DNA of 64,000 bases from NCBI RefSeq assembly GCF_950295315.1, contig NC_080175.1, forward strand, positions 65,001,353 through 65,065,352. The letters are read 5' to 3'. Below the pieces are notes generated by a model, which saw nothing but the letters and a program-made list of their open reading frames with translations, did no database searches and was not told the origin of the DNA. Position numbers and translations under genes: made by a program. Positions 52,600 to 64,000 of this stretch are shown here, piece by piece; within the stretch, counting starts at the first letter, position 1, and each line of letters opens with the position of its first letter. This DNA is from Erinaceus europaeus (Eukaryota; Chordata; Mammalia; Eulipotyphla; Erinaceidae).

Positions 52600-52905
52600 T
52601 CTTTTTTTTTTGCTGAATACTTATTTATTTTTTCTTTTTATTATTATTATTTTATTACTGTTTTACAGTCACCAGTAAATACGATAGTTTGTACATACAT
52701 GCCATTTCTCATTTTTCTGAGTTGTGTTTCTATACACATACATGGCTTTATTTCTAACAAACTTTTATTTCTACACATCTCACATATTTCCATGTCTACA
52801 TATGTCCATATACATGTCTTCTTTGTATTAACTTCTTCATTTTAATAGAGCTAACATTAATTTACAATACTTTGAGCAAGCTGATACATAACACTTGAAA
52901 GAGAC
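52600..52905. other. Unnamed AT-rich repeat piece
   Basis: Contains 'ttttacagtcaccagtaaat' and 'acgatagtttgtacatacat', similar to 39530-39590 and 41345-41400. Could be another L1 or SINE-related segment. Confidence 0.3.
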
Positions 52906-52917
52906 AATGAAATTCTT

Positions 52918-53190
52918 TTATTTTTAATTTATTTTCCCTTTTGTTGCTCTTGTTGTTTAACATTGTTGTGATTATTGGTGTTGTTATTGCTGAACAGGAC
53001 AGAGAGAAATGGAGAGAGGAGGGAAAGACAGAGAGGGGGAGAGAAAGACAGACACCTGCAGACCTGCTTCACTGCCTGTGAAGTGACTCACCCGCAGGGG
53101 AATGCCAGGGCTCTAACTGGGATCCTTACCCAGGTCCTTGTGCTACAATCTACGTGTGCTTAACCTGCTGCATCACCGCCCGACTCCCAG
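52918..53190 (-). mobile_element. SINE family A with TSD
   Basis: Full copy with head ending 'catcaccgcccgactccc'. ATGAAATTCTT at 52907-52917 is repeated exactly at 53194-53204. Confidence 0.92.
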
Positions 53191-53204
53191 ATGATGAAAT
53201 TCTT

Positions 53205-54085
53205 ATTGCAAAAGAATGAGTAAGACCTAACCACTCTTTTACATCTGTCAATTTATTGACATTAAAATTGGCAGAATGAACTATATGAGAAACAGAATTA
53301 TTTAAAGTAAATAAATACATGAAAAATAAATAACTTTGTATGACAAAAGTACAGACTATTTTAACCTTCAACACATTGCAAAAACTTGATATTTAAATAA
53401 TGCTAATTGCATGTGGGAAATTATGAAGGTGATGAAAATAAAAAATGCATAAATCAAATTTCCCCCCCTAAAAAAAAGTATTTTAGAAGCACAAATGAGA
53501 TACTGTTGCATACTTAAGATTGTTTAATGAGATATTTTCTAGTTAATTTGTGAGCACTTAGAAAGTGAAATAAAATTCTAAGGGTCTAATATACTATTAG
53601 GACATTTACTGTGATTCACAAGGATATAATAGATACATTGAGTAGACTCTGTTAATTAGTATCTCTCAGGAAGTTGAATTGGTTGAAGAATGATATAGGC
53701 AGATGGAGTCATAAAATTTAGAAGATAGTGAAGATTAAAGATAGTTAACTAAGAACAGGGTAATTGTAAAGAAGATCTCAAAGGAAGAATATGACATGTT
53801 AAGAAAAATTCTGGAGAGGAAGATAATATAACAATATAAGTGAGTTGTCTCTCAGAGTGGAAGAAATTCCTCTTTTTTAAAAAACACCAGAAACTGCAGT
53901 TGCACTAGAGCTGTTTAGAAGATACAATAAATAATGAGACGTCAGAAATGAAGACTTCAAGGATCTAATTCAGTTGTTAATAAATAATTGTGTGCCAGTT
54001 GTGTTAGTTTGTGTAACACTAGAAGAAAATAAAGTCAGCTTATTTTTATCTAAGATTTACATCACCAGTATAGCATTAGAAAATG
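53205..54085. other. Unique AT-rich stretch, nothing recognised
   Basis: No gene or familiar repeat. A minus-strand ORF (53150-53374) begins in this region and runs into the SINE head; artefact. Confidence 0.55.
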
Positions 54086-54100
54086 CTTTATTTAGCTTTT

Positions 54101-54328
54101 TTTTTTTTTTTACATTTGTTACTGGATAGAGACAGGGAGAAATTGAGAGAGAAGCAGGAGATAGAGCGGAAGAGAGACAGAGAGACACCTGCAGACCTGC
54201 TTCACCACCTGTAAAGCGACTCTCCTGCAGGTGGGGAGCCTGGGCTCAAACCGAAATCCTTAAGCTGGTCCTTGCACTTTGCTTTGTGCCACGTGCGCTT
54301 AACCCGCTGATCTACTGCCTGACTCCCA
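54101..54328 (-). mobile_element. Hybrid SINE: family A head with family B body
   Basis: The minus-strand head reads GGGAGTCAGGCAGTAGATCA (family A), but the tail side is 'tacatttgttactggataga' and 'cagggagaaattgagagaga' (family B) without the CAA/AAT block. The perfect 15-bp TSD CTTTATTTAGCTTTT (54086-54100 and 54329-54343) proves that it moved as one unit. Confidence 0.88.
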
Positions 54329-54407
54329 CTTTATTTAGCTTTTAAGCCACTTAGAAAACCTACCATTTGTACCATATAAAGCTGGACAGATTCTTAGAAA
54401 ACATACT

Positions 54408-54824
54408 GGGGGTGGAGCCAAGATGGGGACTTGGAAGCTGCTGCTGGAGTGAGCTCCTACAACAGCAGCTGGATAGGCTACCAGGTTCCAGATGCTAGCA
54501 GGATGCGACCAGACTTCCCTGGACAGACAATCCCACCAATGTGCCTAGGAGTTCCACTTCTCCACTAGGAAAATAGAGAGACAGGCTGAGAGTATGGATC
54601 GAACTTTCAATGCCCATGTTCAGCAGAGAAGCAATTATAGAAGCCAGACCTTCAACCTTCTGCATCCCACAATGATATTGGGTCCATACTACCTGAGTTA
54701 AAGAATAGGAAAGCTATCAGGGAAAGGGATGGGATACGGAGGTCTGGTGGTGGGAATTGTGTGAAGTTGTACCCGTTTTATCCTATCGTTTTGTCAATGT
54801 TTTTTTATAAATAAATTTTAAAAA
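54408..54824 (+). mobile_element. Mini-L1: L1 5' end joined to L1 3' end
   Basis: Starts GGGGGTGGAGCCAAGATGGG, matching the start of mammalian L1 5' UTRs. After about 75 bp it continues directly with the last ~340 bp of the L1 3' UTR ('gcgaccagacttccctggac', 'gagagtatggatcgaacttt', 'gaagttgtacccgttttatc') and an A-rich tail. AGAAAACATACT (54396-54407) and AGAGAACATACT (54825-54836) form a 12-bp TSD with one mismatch. It inserted as a 417-bp unit with both L1 ends and no ORFs: a spliced or deleted L1 RNA, or a short non-autonomous family. Confidence 0.85.
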
Positions 54825-54839
54825 AGAGAACATACTTTA

Positions 54840-55585
54840 TATAATAGATGTGCACATAACAATAAATAATACCTAAATTTGCCTAATAGATATTTCTTGC
54901 AAGTTAAGTTCTTTAGAATTTTAAATCAATACATAACACAATTACACTATGCAGTAAATTATTATGTATCTATTATGGACACTATGCTGCCAAATGCAAC
55001 ATATTATCTCTGTAAATCACAAAAATTAATTTCTTATACTTTATGGGTGCTATCCTTAACATATATTTAACTCAAAATATTAGTAAATTATAGCATCATC
55101 TCTATAAAAGAATAAAAAGACACAAAGAACATTTTTCTAATAAAATATTTCCTTCAGTAAAAAAAAAGAACAGTACTATTTTAACAAAAAAATACATGTG
55201 TATGAAAATATATTTCCAAATTTGTATCATTTTACTAAATAAATATTTATTTTAATATTTATTGCTGTGACAATAGTATAGTACATTTCCACATTTTCTT
55301 CAGACAGGTGTCAGTAAATTTCACCTTCACCAAATCATAAAAAAAAAAATCTGAGTAACAGAGAGGTGAACTTTCATACCAAAGAAAGGTCAGTCTTTTA
55401 TTAAGAATTCAAATCCCAGAACTTCACCTGCATATGGTTTAATTATAAATAAATATTTTTTTACTTCATTTACTGATGATTCATGAAGAATTACAATAAA
55501 TCATGCTTACGTACTTTTCTTCAGTTGGAACTATGAATATTACATCTTTTAAAGAAAATAATACATTATATTTCAGATAAAAAAT
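54840..55585. other. Unique AT-rich stretch, nothing recognised
   Basis: No gene or familiar repeat. Confidence 0.55.
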
Positions 55586-55597
55586 ATATCAGCCATC

Positions 55598-55885
55598 GTG
55601 AGTCAAGCGGTAGTGCAGTGGGTTAAGCGCACATGGCGCAAAGCGCAAGGACCGGCTTAAGGATCCCAGTTTGAGCCCCCGTTCCCCCCCTGCAGGGGAA
55701 TTGCTTCACAGGCGGTGAAGCAGGTCTGCAGGTGTCTGTCTTTCTCTCCCCCTCTCTGTCTTCCCCTCTTCTCTCCATTTCTCTCTGTCCTCTCCAACAA
55801 CAACAGCAATAACAACAACAATAATAACTACAACAATAAAAAAGACAAGGGCAATAAAAGAATTTTAAAAAATTTTTAAAAAAGA
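55598..55885 (+). mobile_element. SINE family A with perfect TSD
   Basis: 'gtgagtcaagcggtagtgca' through the CAACAACAACAGCAATAACA tail. ATATCAGCCATC is found at 55586-55597 and 55886-55897. The 119-codon minus-strand ORF overlapping it is a SINE artefact. Confidence 0.93.
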
Positions 55886-56078
55886 ATATCAGCCATCTAT
55901 GCAATATCAAAATCACAGTATAATAATATAGTAAGGTAGCATGATATGTCACAAGAACAAAACAGATTAGAAATAACAACACTTGTCATCCAGCTTGGAT
56001 TCCATTATGGATGTCCTGGCAAAGATGGCATGAACATCAGTTATAGTCGCATATGAATGATGATCTTTCAGGCATTTT

Positions 56079-56352
56079 CCCCCCTTTTGTTGCCCTTGTT
56101 GTTGTAGCCTCGTTGTGGTTATTATTATTGCCATTGTTGATGTCGTTCGTTGTTGGATTGGACAGAGAGAAATGGAGAGAGGAGGGGAAGACAGAGGGGG
56201 GAGAGAAAGATAGACACCTGCAGACCTGTCCCACCGCCTGTGAAGCGACTCCCCTTGCAGGTGGGGAGCCGGGGTCTCGAACTGGGATCCTTACTCAGGT
56301 CCTTGCACTTTGCACCACATGCGCTTAACCCACTGCACCACTGCCCAACCCC
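56079..56352 (-). mobile_element. SINE family A with TSD
   Basis: CCCCCCTTTTGTTGCCCTTG tail side, standard body, and a head ending 'ccactgcccaacccc'. GATCTTTCAGGCATTTT (56062-56078) and GATCTTTCAGGTATTTT (56353-56369) form a 17-bp TSD with one mismatch. Confidence 0.93.
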
Positions 56353-56859
56353 GATCTTTCAGGTATTTTAACTGAGATTTTGTTTTTGGCAGCTGAAACC
56401 CAGATTTATGCAATGCATATAAACTTACATCAACTTTGACATAAAATTTTGTTACTTCATTTGGGAAGGTGCCTATATAGTTATGAGTGCTCCCCAGGTT
56501 TCTATGCCACCCACCCCCACACACACAAACACACCCTGTTCTGCCCCACATACACACTTACTATGGCAGCATCATCAGTTTTGTAGTGTCTTTCTCTTTC
56601 TCTCTTTTTTTTTTTTCCTGGCATGGTATATAGGGCCCTGTATATAATCATGGCAACAAAAATACTTATTAATTCAAACACATTTCCAAAAACACTCTTG
56701 ACCATTGCTCAGGTAGTCAGTCATGTGGTACAAAGAACTAGCATAGTGGCTAATACAGAACAGAATGTTTTCCTCTCTTCTATCATTTCCCCTTTTTTAT
56801 TGAGAAAAAAATTAACAGTAGTTTTTAATTTTTTATTACATTTCATGTTTTTTTTAAAT

Positions 56860-57053
56860 TATCTTCATTGGATAGAGATAGCCAGAAATTGATAGGGTAG
56901 GGGAGACAGAGAGGGATAGAGAAAGAGAGACACCTGCAGCACTCCTTCACCACTTGCAAAGCTTGCCCCCTGCAGCTGGGAACTGGGGGCTTGAACCCAG
57001 GTCCTTGAGCACTGTAACATGTGCACTCAACCAGGTGCGCCACCACCCGGCCC
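56860..57053 (-). mobile_element. SINE family B
   Basis: 'atcttcattggatagagata', 'gacacctgcagcactccttc', 'ggggcttgaacccaggtcct' and a head ending 'cgccaccacccggcccc'; a near-consensus family B copy. Confidence 0.92.
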
Positions 57054-57264
57054 CAGAAAAAAAAAAATTAAAGACTGCCATTATTAGAGAACAGTTTCAC
57101 ATTTCCCCCAAATAGATGTTAACATACTTCATCCACTGCCAAATTACTACCTCCTTCCACCATAGGCTATCAGATTACCAATCCACACATTTCACATTCT
57201 CATTTTCAAACCTTGGATCTGCTAAAGGAGACTAAAATGTATTAATAATTCATCTTTTTTTTTC

Positions 57265-57600
57265 CTTCAGGGTTACCACTGGGGGTAAGGGACGGGGGCG
57301 GGGGGCAGGGGACTTGTTGCTGGAACTACTAATCTACTACTACTTGCGGCCATTTTTTTTCTTTTCTTTTTTTCATTTTGGTAGGACAGAGAGAAATTAA
57401 GAGGGGTGAAGTGATAGAAAAAGAGAGAAAGAGAGACCTTTGAGAGGGAGAGACACCTGCAGACATGCAGACATGCTTCATTTCTCCTGAAGTGTCTCCA
57501 CTGCACCTAGGGAGCAGGGGCTCAAACCTGGTTCCTTGTGAGAGGCCTAGCACTTAGTACTATATGCGCTTAATATTATGTGCCACTGCCAAGTCCTCTG
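57265..57600 (-). mobile_element. SINE family C
   Basis: 'cttcagggttaccactgggg', 'ctggaactactaatctacta', 'cggccattttttttcttttc', 'ggtaggacagagagaaatta', 'gagacacctgcagacatgca', 'ggggctcaaacctggttcct' and a head ending 'gtgccactgccaagtcct'. A 9-bp GACATGCA unit is doubled at about 57460-57478. Confidence 0.82.
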
Positions 57601-58655
57601 TCTCCCTTTCTTTAAGTGTTAAAATTCACCTATGAGTGAGATCATTCAGCATCTGTTCTGTCCTACTCAATCTTAACTATAATAATAATATTCTATGTTA
57701 TTCTATGGGGAAAAAATAGCAGGACAGATTCTTGTCTCTTTCACTTCAATGAAAGTTTCACTCCTGAGTCCTTAATGATTTCATTGATTTCTAGACTTTT
57801 AACTGCTATTTCAAAGCAGGTAATGGTAAGCTTTTGATATCATTTTTGCCATTCTAATTCTTTATCACTTAGTAACTAAATTATTATTTTTTTGCTTTGC
57901 ACAATGTAATAGGATAATATAATCTTCAACAAGGCAAATGCAGTCTCAATTTTACTCATTTGCAAGTATCCAGAAATAAACAAGCAGAATCAGGATCTAA
58001 GATCTGACTGAGGTGTAAAGGAAATATTTTTTCCAGAATTCTAAAGTGAAATATTAAGCAAATAATTTAATATCTCTGTTCAATTCTATTTGTGTAATTC
58101 TTTCAGCACCACAGATAGAACATAGCCAAATACTGTTATTACTATATCAATCTGATTCTTTTTACTGGTGACTTTTGAAAATATTAGTTTTCATCATTCA
58201 ATCAACTAAGAAGTTTGTTTATAATCCTCTATTTACTCTACTCTTACTAATTCTAACTTCATATTATTTTACAGTTTAAACTGTGGAGCATTATATAAAA
58301 CTGTATGTTGGCCTGTGGTTTCTTTATTAGGTTATCCAAAGAACTGAGATAGGCATCAATAGAAATAATAACTATTTAATGTATCAAATACAAATTATTT
58401 ATATTGGTATAATTTTTCCATTATGTAATTTGTTTCAAAGAGAATAAAGCTATTCTAATATTTTATTCTTTGAGGTGCAAATTATTTTATTTTCTATAGT
58501 TTTATGGTTGTTGAGGTATGTTACTTAACAAGACTTTATATTTTAGGGATAAATTTTATAAGGATATTAAATAAATTTACTCATGTTGCTATATTTGCTT
58601 TGAATCTATTATATAAAGTATTCACTTATCCATCTCAGATTTTATGGCGTTTCCT
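57601..58655. other. Unique AT-rich stretch, nothing recognised
   Basis: Nothing coding. 'gtgagatcattcagcatctg' near 57635 could be a scrap of L1 but is too short to call. Confidence 0.5.
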
Positions 58656-58659
58656 ATAT

Positions 58660-58865
58660 ATTTAATTAATTTATGTATTGGATAGAGATAAAGAGAAATT
58701 GAGATGAGAGGGGGAGATAGGAAGGAAGAGAGGCAGAGAGACTCCTACAGCCATGCTTCGCCATTCATTAAGCTTCTCCCATGCAGGTGGGGACCAGGGG
58801 ATTGAATCACAGACCTTGCACAGTGTATTGTATGTAATTAACCAATTATGCCACCGTCTGGCCCC
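58660..58865 (-). mobile_element. SINE family B
   Basis: 'ttatgtattggatagagata', 'gactcctacagccatgcttc', 'cccatgcaggtggggaccag' and a head ending 'gccaccgtctggcccc'. Confidence 0.87.
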
Positions 58866-59550
58866 TTCTTTCCTACATTTTATACTATGTTCTTGATTAT
58901 AGATTTCTTCTTATAACATACATGTTTCAGTGTGCTTGTTTTGCTTTCAGGAAATAATGTTATAAATGTGCATAAGTGGTAAGTAAGAATGATCAGCTTT
59001 TTATACATATTCCAGAACATGAATCATTAAGAGCAAATTCTGACTTGCCAGCACCTTTGCAATCTCACATCCAGATGCTACTACTCTTCATTATTCCATG
59101 GCCTCTATGACCTAACCATTCTGTACATTCTTCTTTCCTTATAACTAAGCTTACTATTAGCTTCTTTATTTTTCTTTTTTTGTTTCACTCAGTTCCACCT
59201 TCCTCATCATTTTGATTTGCACTTGCTCACTATGGTCTTTTGATTTCAAAGCTCTCTTAAAGTTCCCCAATAATAGCTCCCAAGATTCACTGGCCAAATA
59301 TGTCTGTTTCTTATTTTAACATTTGTAAGATTTTACAAATCTTTTAGCCAGTATTTTTACAAGTCAGGTCACAGAGTTCTCACTGATCATTGAGAAGTCT
59401 CCATCCACATTGATTGCTTTTTCATGCCTACACTAGTACATATGTTAAAAAATTCTGACTAAGCAAAAGAGAAATTAAATAGTATGTTTTTCCTAACCAG
59501 ATGCACAAGATACCACATACTATTTTTGTTGCTTTCCAATATATGTTTTT
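58866..59550. other. Unique stretch, nothing recognised
   Basis: No gene or familiar repeat. Confidence 0.5.
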
Positions 59551-59554
59551 TCTT

Positions 59555-61446
59555 CTTTTTTAAAATTGTTTATTTATAAAATGGAAACATTGACAAGATT
59601 ATAGAATAAGAGTGGTACATTTCCACACAGTGCCCACTCCCAGAGCTCCATATCAAATCCCCTCCCTTGATAGCTTCCCTATTCTTATCCTTCTTGGAGT
59701 ATGGACCCCAGGATCATTATGGAGTGCACAAAGTGGAAGGTCTGGCTTCTGTAATTGCTTCCCCGCTGAACATGGAAGTTGACAAGTCAACCCGTACTCC
59801 CAGCCTGTCTCTCTCATTCCCTAGTGGGGCAGGTATCTTGGGAGGTGGTGCTCCAGGACACATTGGTGGAGTCATCTGCCCAGGGAAATCAGGTTGGCAT
59901 CATGGTATAATCTGGAATATGATGGCAGAAAAATAGTTAAGATACAAAGCAGGAAAAAAAATGTTGACTAATCATGAACAAGAATACTGCAGATGAAAAT
60001 TTGGGATTTCTGTTTTGGAAAAAGCTAGTAGATACATTTTAGATGTATTCCAAGGGGCCCATGAGTTTACTGGATTTTTGCCTAAGCCTGACAGCTAATA
60101 TGCTGGAGGGCCCAGGTTATTGTCTGGGGAGATGGTATCATAGTAGGAAAAAGGACTAGAGAGCTGGATCAGGGAAGAGAATATCTCCCAAAGATGGAGA
60201 AAGTATATAAATACTGTTAACAGTACACTCCATTTATTTATGCTGGGGCCCATATTAATCACAGGAGCCTATGTAACCTCTGCATCCCTGTAGGTCTGAG
60301 CTCATATTCTGTAGTCATGGTAGGGAACATTCCAGGCTGCACTAATTTCAAGACTCATCTTCCTCCAGTGGTAGAGTAAATTTCCCAACCTGCATTTAAA
60401 GAATGAGCTATCCCCTAGCATTGTTGATCCACACTGAGGGCAAGGCTCTATAGGGGCCATTAAAGGGGTCTATTATGTTGTTCCTGATGGAGATGACCAG
60501 TAACAGTAACAAGAGGGACCTTGTAGAAGTCTAGGCCCATCATGTCTGTGAGGGAATTCCAGGACTCCCTGATTAAGGCCCCAGGTGATGGGGATACCTG
60601 GTTGTGACTAAAAGAATGATCATTAAAGTATGCCAGTCTCATGCCTTTATTCTGCTTTTGTAGGCCTTACTTTGTCTGACAAGGTTAGCTTTGTAGTGAC
60701 TGAAGGATGTGCAATAGGAGGTAGGTGAGGAGGGTATCTAGGTGCAAGTAGAAACTATTTCATTAGGTACTTTATGGTGTCTTTTTAGGTCTTTCTACTT
60801 GCTTGCTTCACTTATTGACTCACTGTAGACTATTGTGCACTTTTGCTTTAAGGTATATATTTTCCCCTAACTTATAGATACGTGTACATAAGCCCTATAT
60901 CATGGACCTTGGTCTATATCTATGTTTTGAAGTTTTGTTAAGAAGTGTGCCACCTGAAATGGAATTAAGGAGTCCCATTTGCTAGGAAAGATCTCACCAG
61001 AGTAATGAAGCTGAAGGGTTAACATTTCATGCCTGCGGTCTCTGGACACAGCCCAAAGTGTACCATGCTTAGATGGTACTAGTTGCATTGCTTAGGTTGG
61101 GATCAGCAGATGCAGTATCACTTGGTATGACCTGAAAGAAGCATGCAGGAAAGTGAGCCCTACCCTAGAAGTTCCAGGCCTGGGAGAAATATGGGTTTTA
61201 TAGAGAAAGGGGAATGTTCCTGCTATCTAAGGGTTTAAGAAGGCAATAGATAATTATTGCTATAACCAAATTATTTGGCAATTGGGTTAGATTTTAAAAT
61301 CCTCTTGTTAACATTTTCTGTATCATACAAGACCTCATCATAATTTATGCCCTTTTATGCTATTTACGTAAAGCTGTATCTTATAAAGTAACACCACTAG
61401 ATGTTTTTATTTTGCCTAGTCTAAGCTTTTAGAAGATTTAAAATAT
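59555..61446 (-). mobile_element. L1 older-type 3' UTR, the 3' arm of an inverted L1
   Basis: Reversed tail at 59555-59585, then the familiar block ('gattatagaataagagtggt', 'acagtgcccactcccagagc', 'ggaagtctggcttctgtaat'-like), the older-type middle (60045-60800) and the upstream UTR part ending 'cctagtctaagcttttagaa'. At about 61446 it switches to plus-strand ORF2, so the two arms face away from a shared junction. ORFs at 59667-59936, 60460-60642 and 60900-61088 are UTR artefacts. Confidence 0.85.
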
Positions 61447-64000
61447 CTAAGATACAAATGATCAATGAAGCCAAATGTTGGTTCTTTAAAAGATTAAACA
61501 AAATTGACAAACCCCTAGCCAGACTCACCAAACAAAAAAGAGAGAAGACTCAAATTAATAGAATTGTAAACGATGGAGGAGATACCACAACTGACACCAC
61601 AGAAATCCAGAGAATCCTGCGAAACTTCTATAAAGAACTACACACCACCAAGCTAAAGAATCTGGAAGAAATGGAACAATTCCTAGAAGCATATGCCCTT
61701 TCAAAACTGAACCAGAAGAACTACTAAATGCACCAATCACAGACAAAGAAATTGAAAGCGTTATTAAGAATCTCCCCAACAACAAAAGTCCTGGACTAGA
61801 TGGCTTCACAAAGGAATTCTACAAAACATTCAGGAAACAGTTAGTACCCATACTTCTGAAGCTTTTCCATAAGACTGAAGAAACAGGAATACTCCCCTCC
61901 ACCTTCTATGAAGCCAGCATCACCCTGATACCAAAAGCTGATAGGGACAGAACAAAAAAGGAAAACTACAGATCAATATCTCTGATGAACATAGATGCCA
62001 AAATATTAAACAAGATCTTGGCCAACCGGATACAGCAACATATCAAAAATATTGTTCATCATGACCAAGTGGGATTCATCCCAGGAATGCAAGGCTGGTT
62101 CAACATCCATAAGTCAATCAATGTCATTCACCACATCAATAATAGCAAAGCCAAAAACCACATGATGATCTCAATAGATGCAGAGAAAGCCTTTGAGAAA
62201 ATCCAACACCGATTCATGCTCAAAACTCTACACAAAATGGGAATAGATGGGAAATTCCTCAAGATAGTGGAGTCTATATATATAGCAAACCTACAGCCAA
62301 CATCATACTCAATGGACAGAAGCTGAAAGCATTCCCCCTCAGATCGGGGACTAGACAGGGCTGTCCACTGTCACCGTTACTCTTCAACATAGTATTGGAA
62401 GTTTTTGCCATAGCAATCAGGCAAGAGAAAGAAATCAAAGGAATACAGATTGGAAGGGAAGAAGTCAAGCTCTCACTATTTGCAGATGATATGACAGTAT
62501 ACATAGAAAGACCTAAAGAATCGAGCAGAAAACTACTGGAAGTTATTAGGCAATATAGCAAGGTATCAGGCTACAAAATCAATGTACAAAAATCAGTGGC
62601 ATTTCTTTATGCAAACACTAAATCTGAAGAAGAAGACATCCAGAAATCACTCCCATTTACTGTTTCAGCAAAATCAATCAAATACCTAGGAATAAAGTTG
62701 ACCAAAGAAGTGAAAGACTTGTATGCTGAAAACTATGAGTCGTTACTCAAGGAAATAGAAACTGATACCAAGAAATGGAAAGATATCCCATGCTCATGGA
62801 TTGGAAGAATATCATCAAAATGAATATTCTCCCCAGAGTCTTATACAAATTTAATGCAATACCCATCAAAGTTCCACCAAGCTTCTTTAAGAGAATAGAA
62901 CAAACTTTACAATCATTTATCTGGAACCTGAAAACACCTATAATTGCCAAAACCATCTTAAGGAAAAGAAACAGAAATGGAGGCATCACACTCCCAGATC
63001 TCAAACTATATTATAAATACATCATCATCAAAAAAGCATGGTACTGGAACAAAAATAGGCACACAGACCAGTGGAACAGAATTGAAAGCCCAGAAATAAA
63101 TCCCCACACCTATGGACATCTAGTTTTTGATAAGGGAGCCCAAAGGATTAAATGGAAAAAGGAGGCTCTCTTCAATAAATGGTGCTGGGAAAACTGGGCT
63201 GTAACATGCAGAAGAATGAAATTGAAACACTTTATCTCACCAGAAACAAAAATCAACTCCAAATAGATCAAAGACCTAGATGTCAGACCAGAAACAATCA
63301 AATACTTAGAGGAAAACATTGGTAAAACACTTTCCCACCTACACCTCAAGGACATCTTTGATGAATCAAACCCAATTACAAGGAAGACTAAAGCAGAAAC
63401 AAACCAATGGGACTACATCAAATTGAAAAGCTTCTGCACATCCAAAGAAACTATTAAACAAACAAAGAGACCCCTAGTAGAATGGGAGAAGATCTTCACA
63501 TGCCATACATCAGACAAGAAACTAATCACCAAAATATATAAAGAGCTCAGCAAACTTAGCACCAAAAAAGCAAATGACCCCATCCAAAAATGGGCAGAGA
63601 ATATGAACAAAACATTCACTACAGAGGAGATCCAAAAGGCTAACAAACATATGAAAAACTGCTCTAGGTCACTGATTGTCAGAGAAATGCAAATTAAGAC
63701 AACACTAAGATACCACCTCACTCCTGTAAGAATGGCATACATCAAAAAGGACAGCAGCAACAAATGCTGGAGAGGTTGTGGGGACAGAGGAACCCTTTTA
63801 CATTGCTGGTGGGAATGTAAATTGGTACAGCCTCTGTGGAGAGCAGTCTGGAAAATTCTCACAAGGCTAGACATGGACCTTCCATATGATCCAGTAATTC
63901 CTCTCCTGGGATTATACCCAAGGACTCCATAACACCCAACCAAAAAGAGGTGTGTACTCCTATGTTCATAGCTGCACAATTCATAACAGCTACTACCTGG
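61447..64000 (+). pseudogene. L1 ORF2 (reverse transcriptase to C terminus), frameshifted, cut by window end
   Basis: Starts inside ORF2 at [20 protein letters not shown], so the endonuclease is absent. Reverse transcriptase follows: [16 protein letters not shown] at about 61780, [17 protein letters not shown] at 62080, [12 protein letters not shown] at 62172, [16 protein letters not shown] at 62341, and FADD, the metal-binding active site, at 62479-62490. The C-terminal region has [19 protein letters not shown], then [19 protein letters not shown] and [19 protein letters not shown] at about 63763-63820. Frameshifts near 61715, 62275 (extra TA units), 62815 and 63925 and a stop near 63267 break it into at least five open pieces. 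The core residues remain but no enzyme could be made. Large ORFs on the other strand here are shadows. Confidence 0.92.

Noticed and set aside
63413..63979. A 188-codon minus-strand ORF with hydrophobic segments
   Set aside because: Exact antisense of L1 ORF2 C-terminal coding sequence. The same antisense ORF occurs at 46447-46926, which confirms that it is a shadow.

Overview
This window is vertebrate nuclear DNA: AT-rich, non-coding, and crowded with retrotransposons. I found no host protein-coding exon, no rRNA or functional tRNA gene, and no CRISPR array. The host is inferred, not proven, to be a hedgehog (Erinaceidae). The clue is the dominant tRNA-derived SINE, whose head resembles GGGAGTCGGGCGGTAGCGC and whose body ends in CAA/AAT-rich and ATAAATAAAT tails. 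It occurs with related SINEs and many copies of one distinctive L1 3' UTR. Family labels A to E are mine: A is the GGGAGTCGGG-head SINE, B the GGGCTGGGTGGTGGC-head SINE, C an A or B body with a 3' module ending in a CAGCAATAACTCTGG-type tail, D the GATAGCATAATGG-head SINE, and E a further tRNA-like family.

Layout. 1-8198: an old L1 3' end, several SINEs, a (GGAA)n tract, and a 158-bp piece of a non-L1 LINE inside a SINE. 8199-16924: one minus-strand L1 with a recognisable 5' end, 3' tail and perfect 12-bp target-site duplication (TSD). It has lost about 2 kb of ORF2, and its ORF1 is split by a 3.2-kb class II-type endogenous retroviral element (11756-14990, 6-bp TSD). That element has a Lys-type primer-binding site, no recognisable gag, pro or pol, and three LTRs instead of two. 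16925-44945: mostly unique AT-rich DNA with scattered SINEs, 5'-truncated L1 tails, two MaLR-like LTRs, microsatellites, and at 24077-24269 a small retroposon sharing its last 53 bp with the non-L1 LINE at 7732. 44945-54840: L1 3' portions, a solo LTR at 49319-49690, SINEs, and a 417-bp mini-L1 at 54408-54824. 54840-64000: SINEs, then an L1 tail (minus strand) joined head-to-head to a long decayed L1 ORF2 (plus strand), the shape left by twin priming.

The elements do not work as a pathway. They record layered insertions: L1 supplied the machinery for itself and for the A-E SINEs, a second LINE apparently mobilised its own short derivative, and LTR elements inserted on top. The best candidates for something undescribed are the three-LTR element with a tRNA-Gly-like sequence in its U3, the non-L1 LINE and short-partner pair, and the mini-L1.
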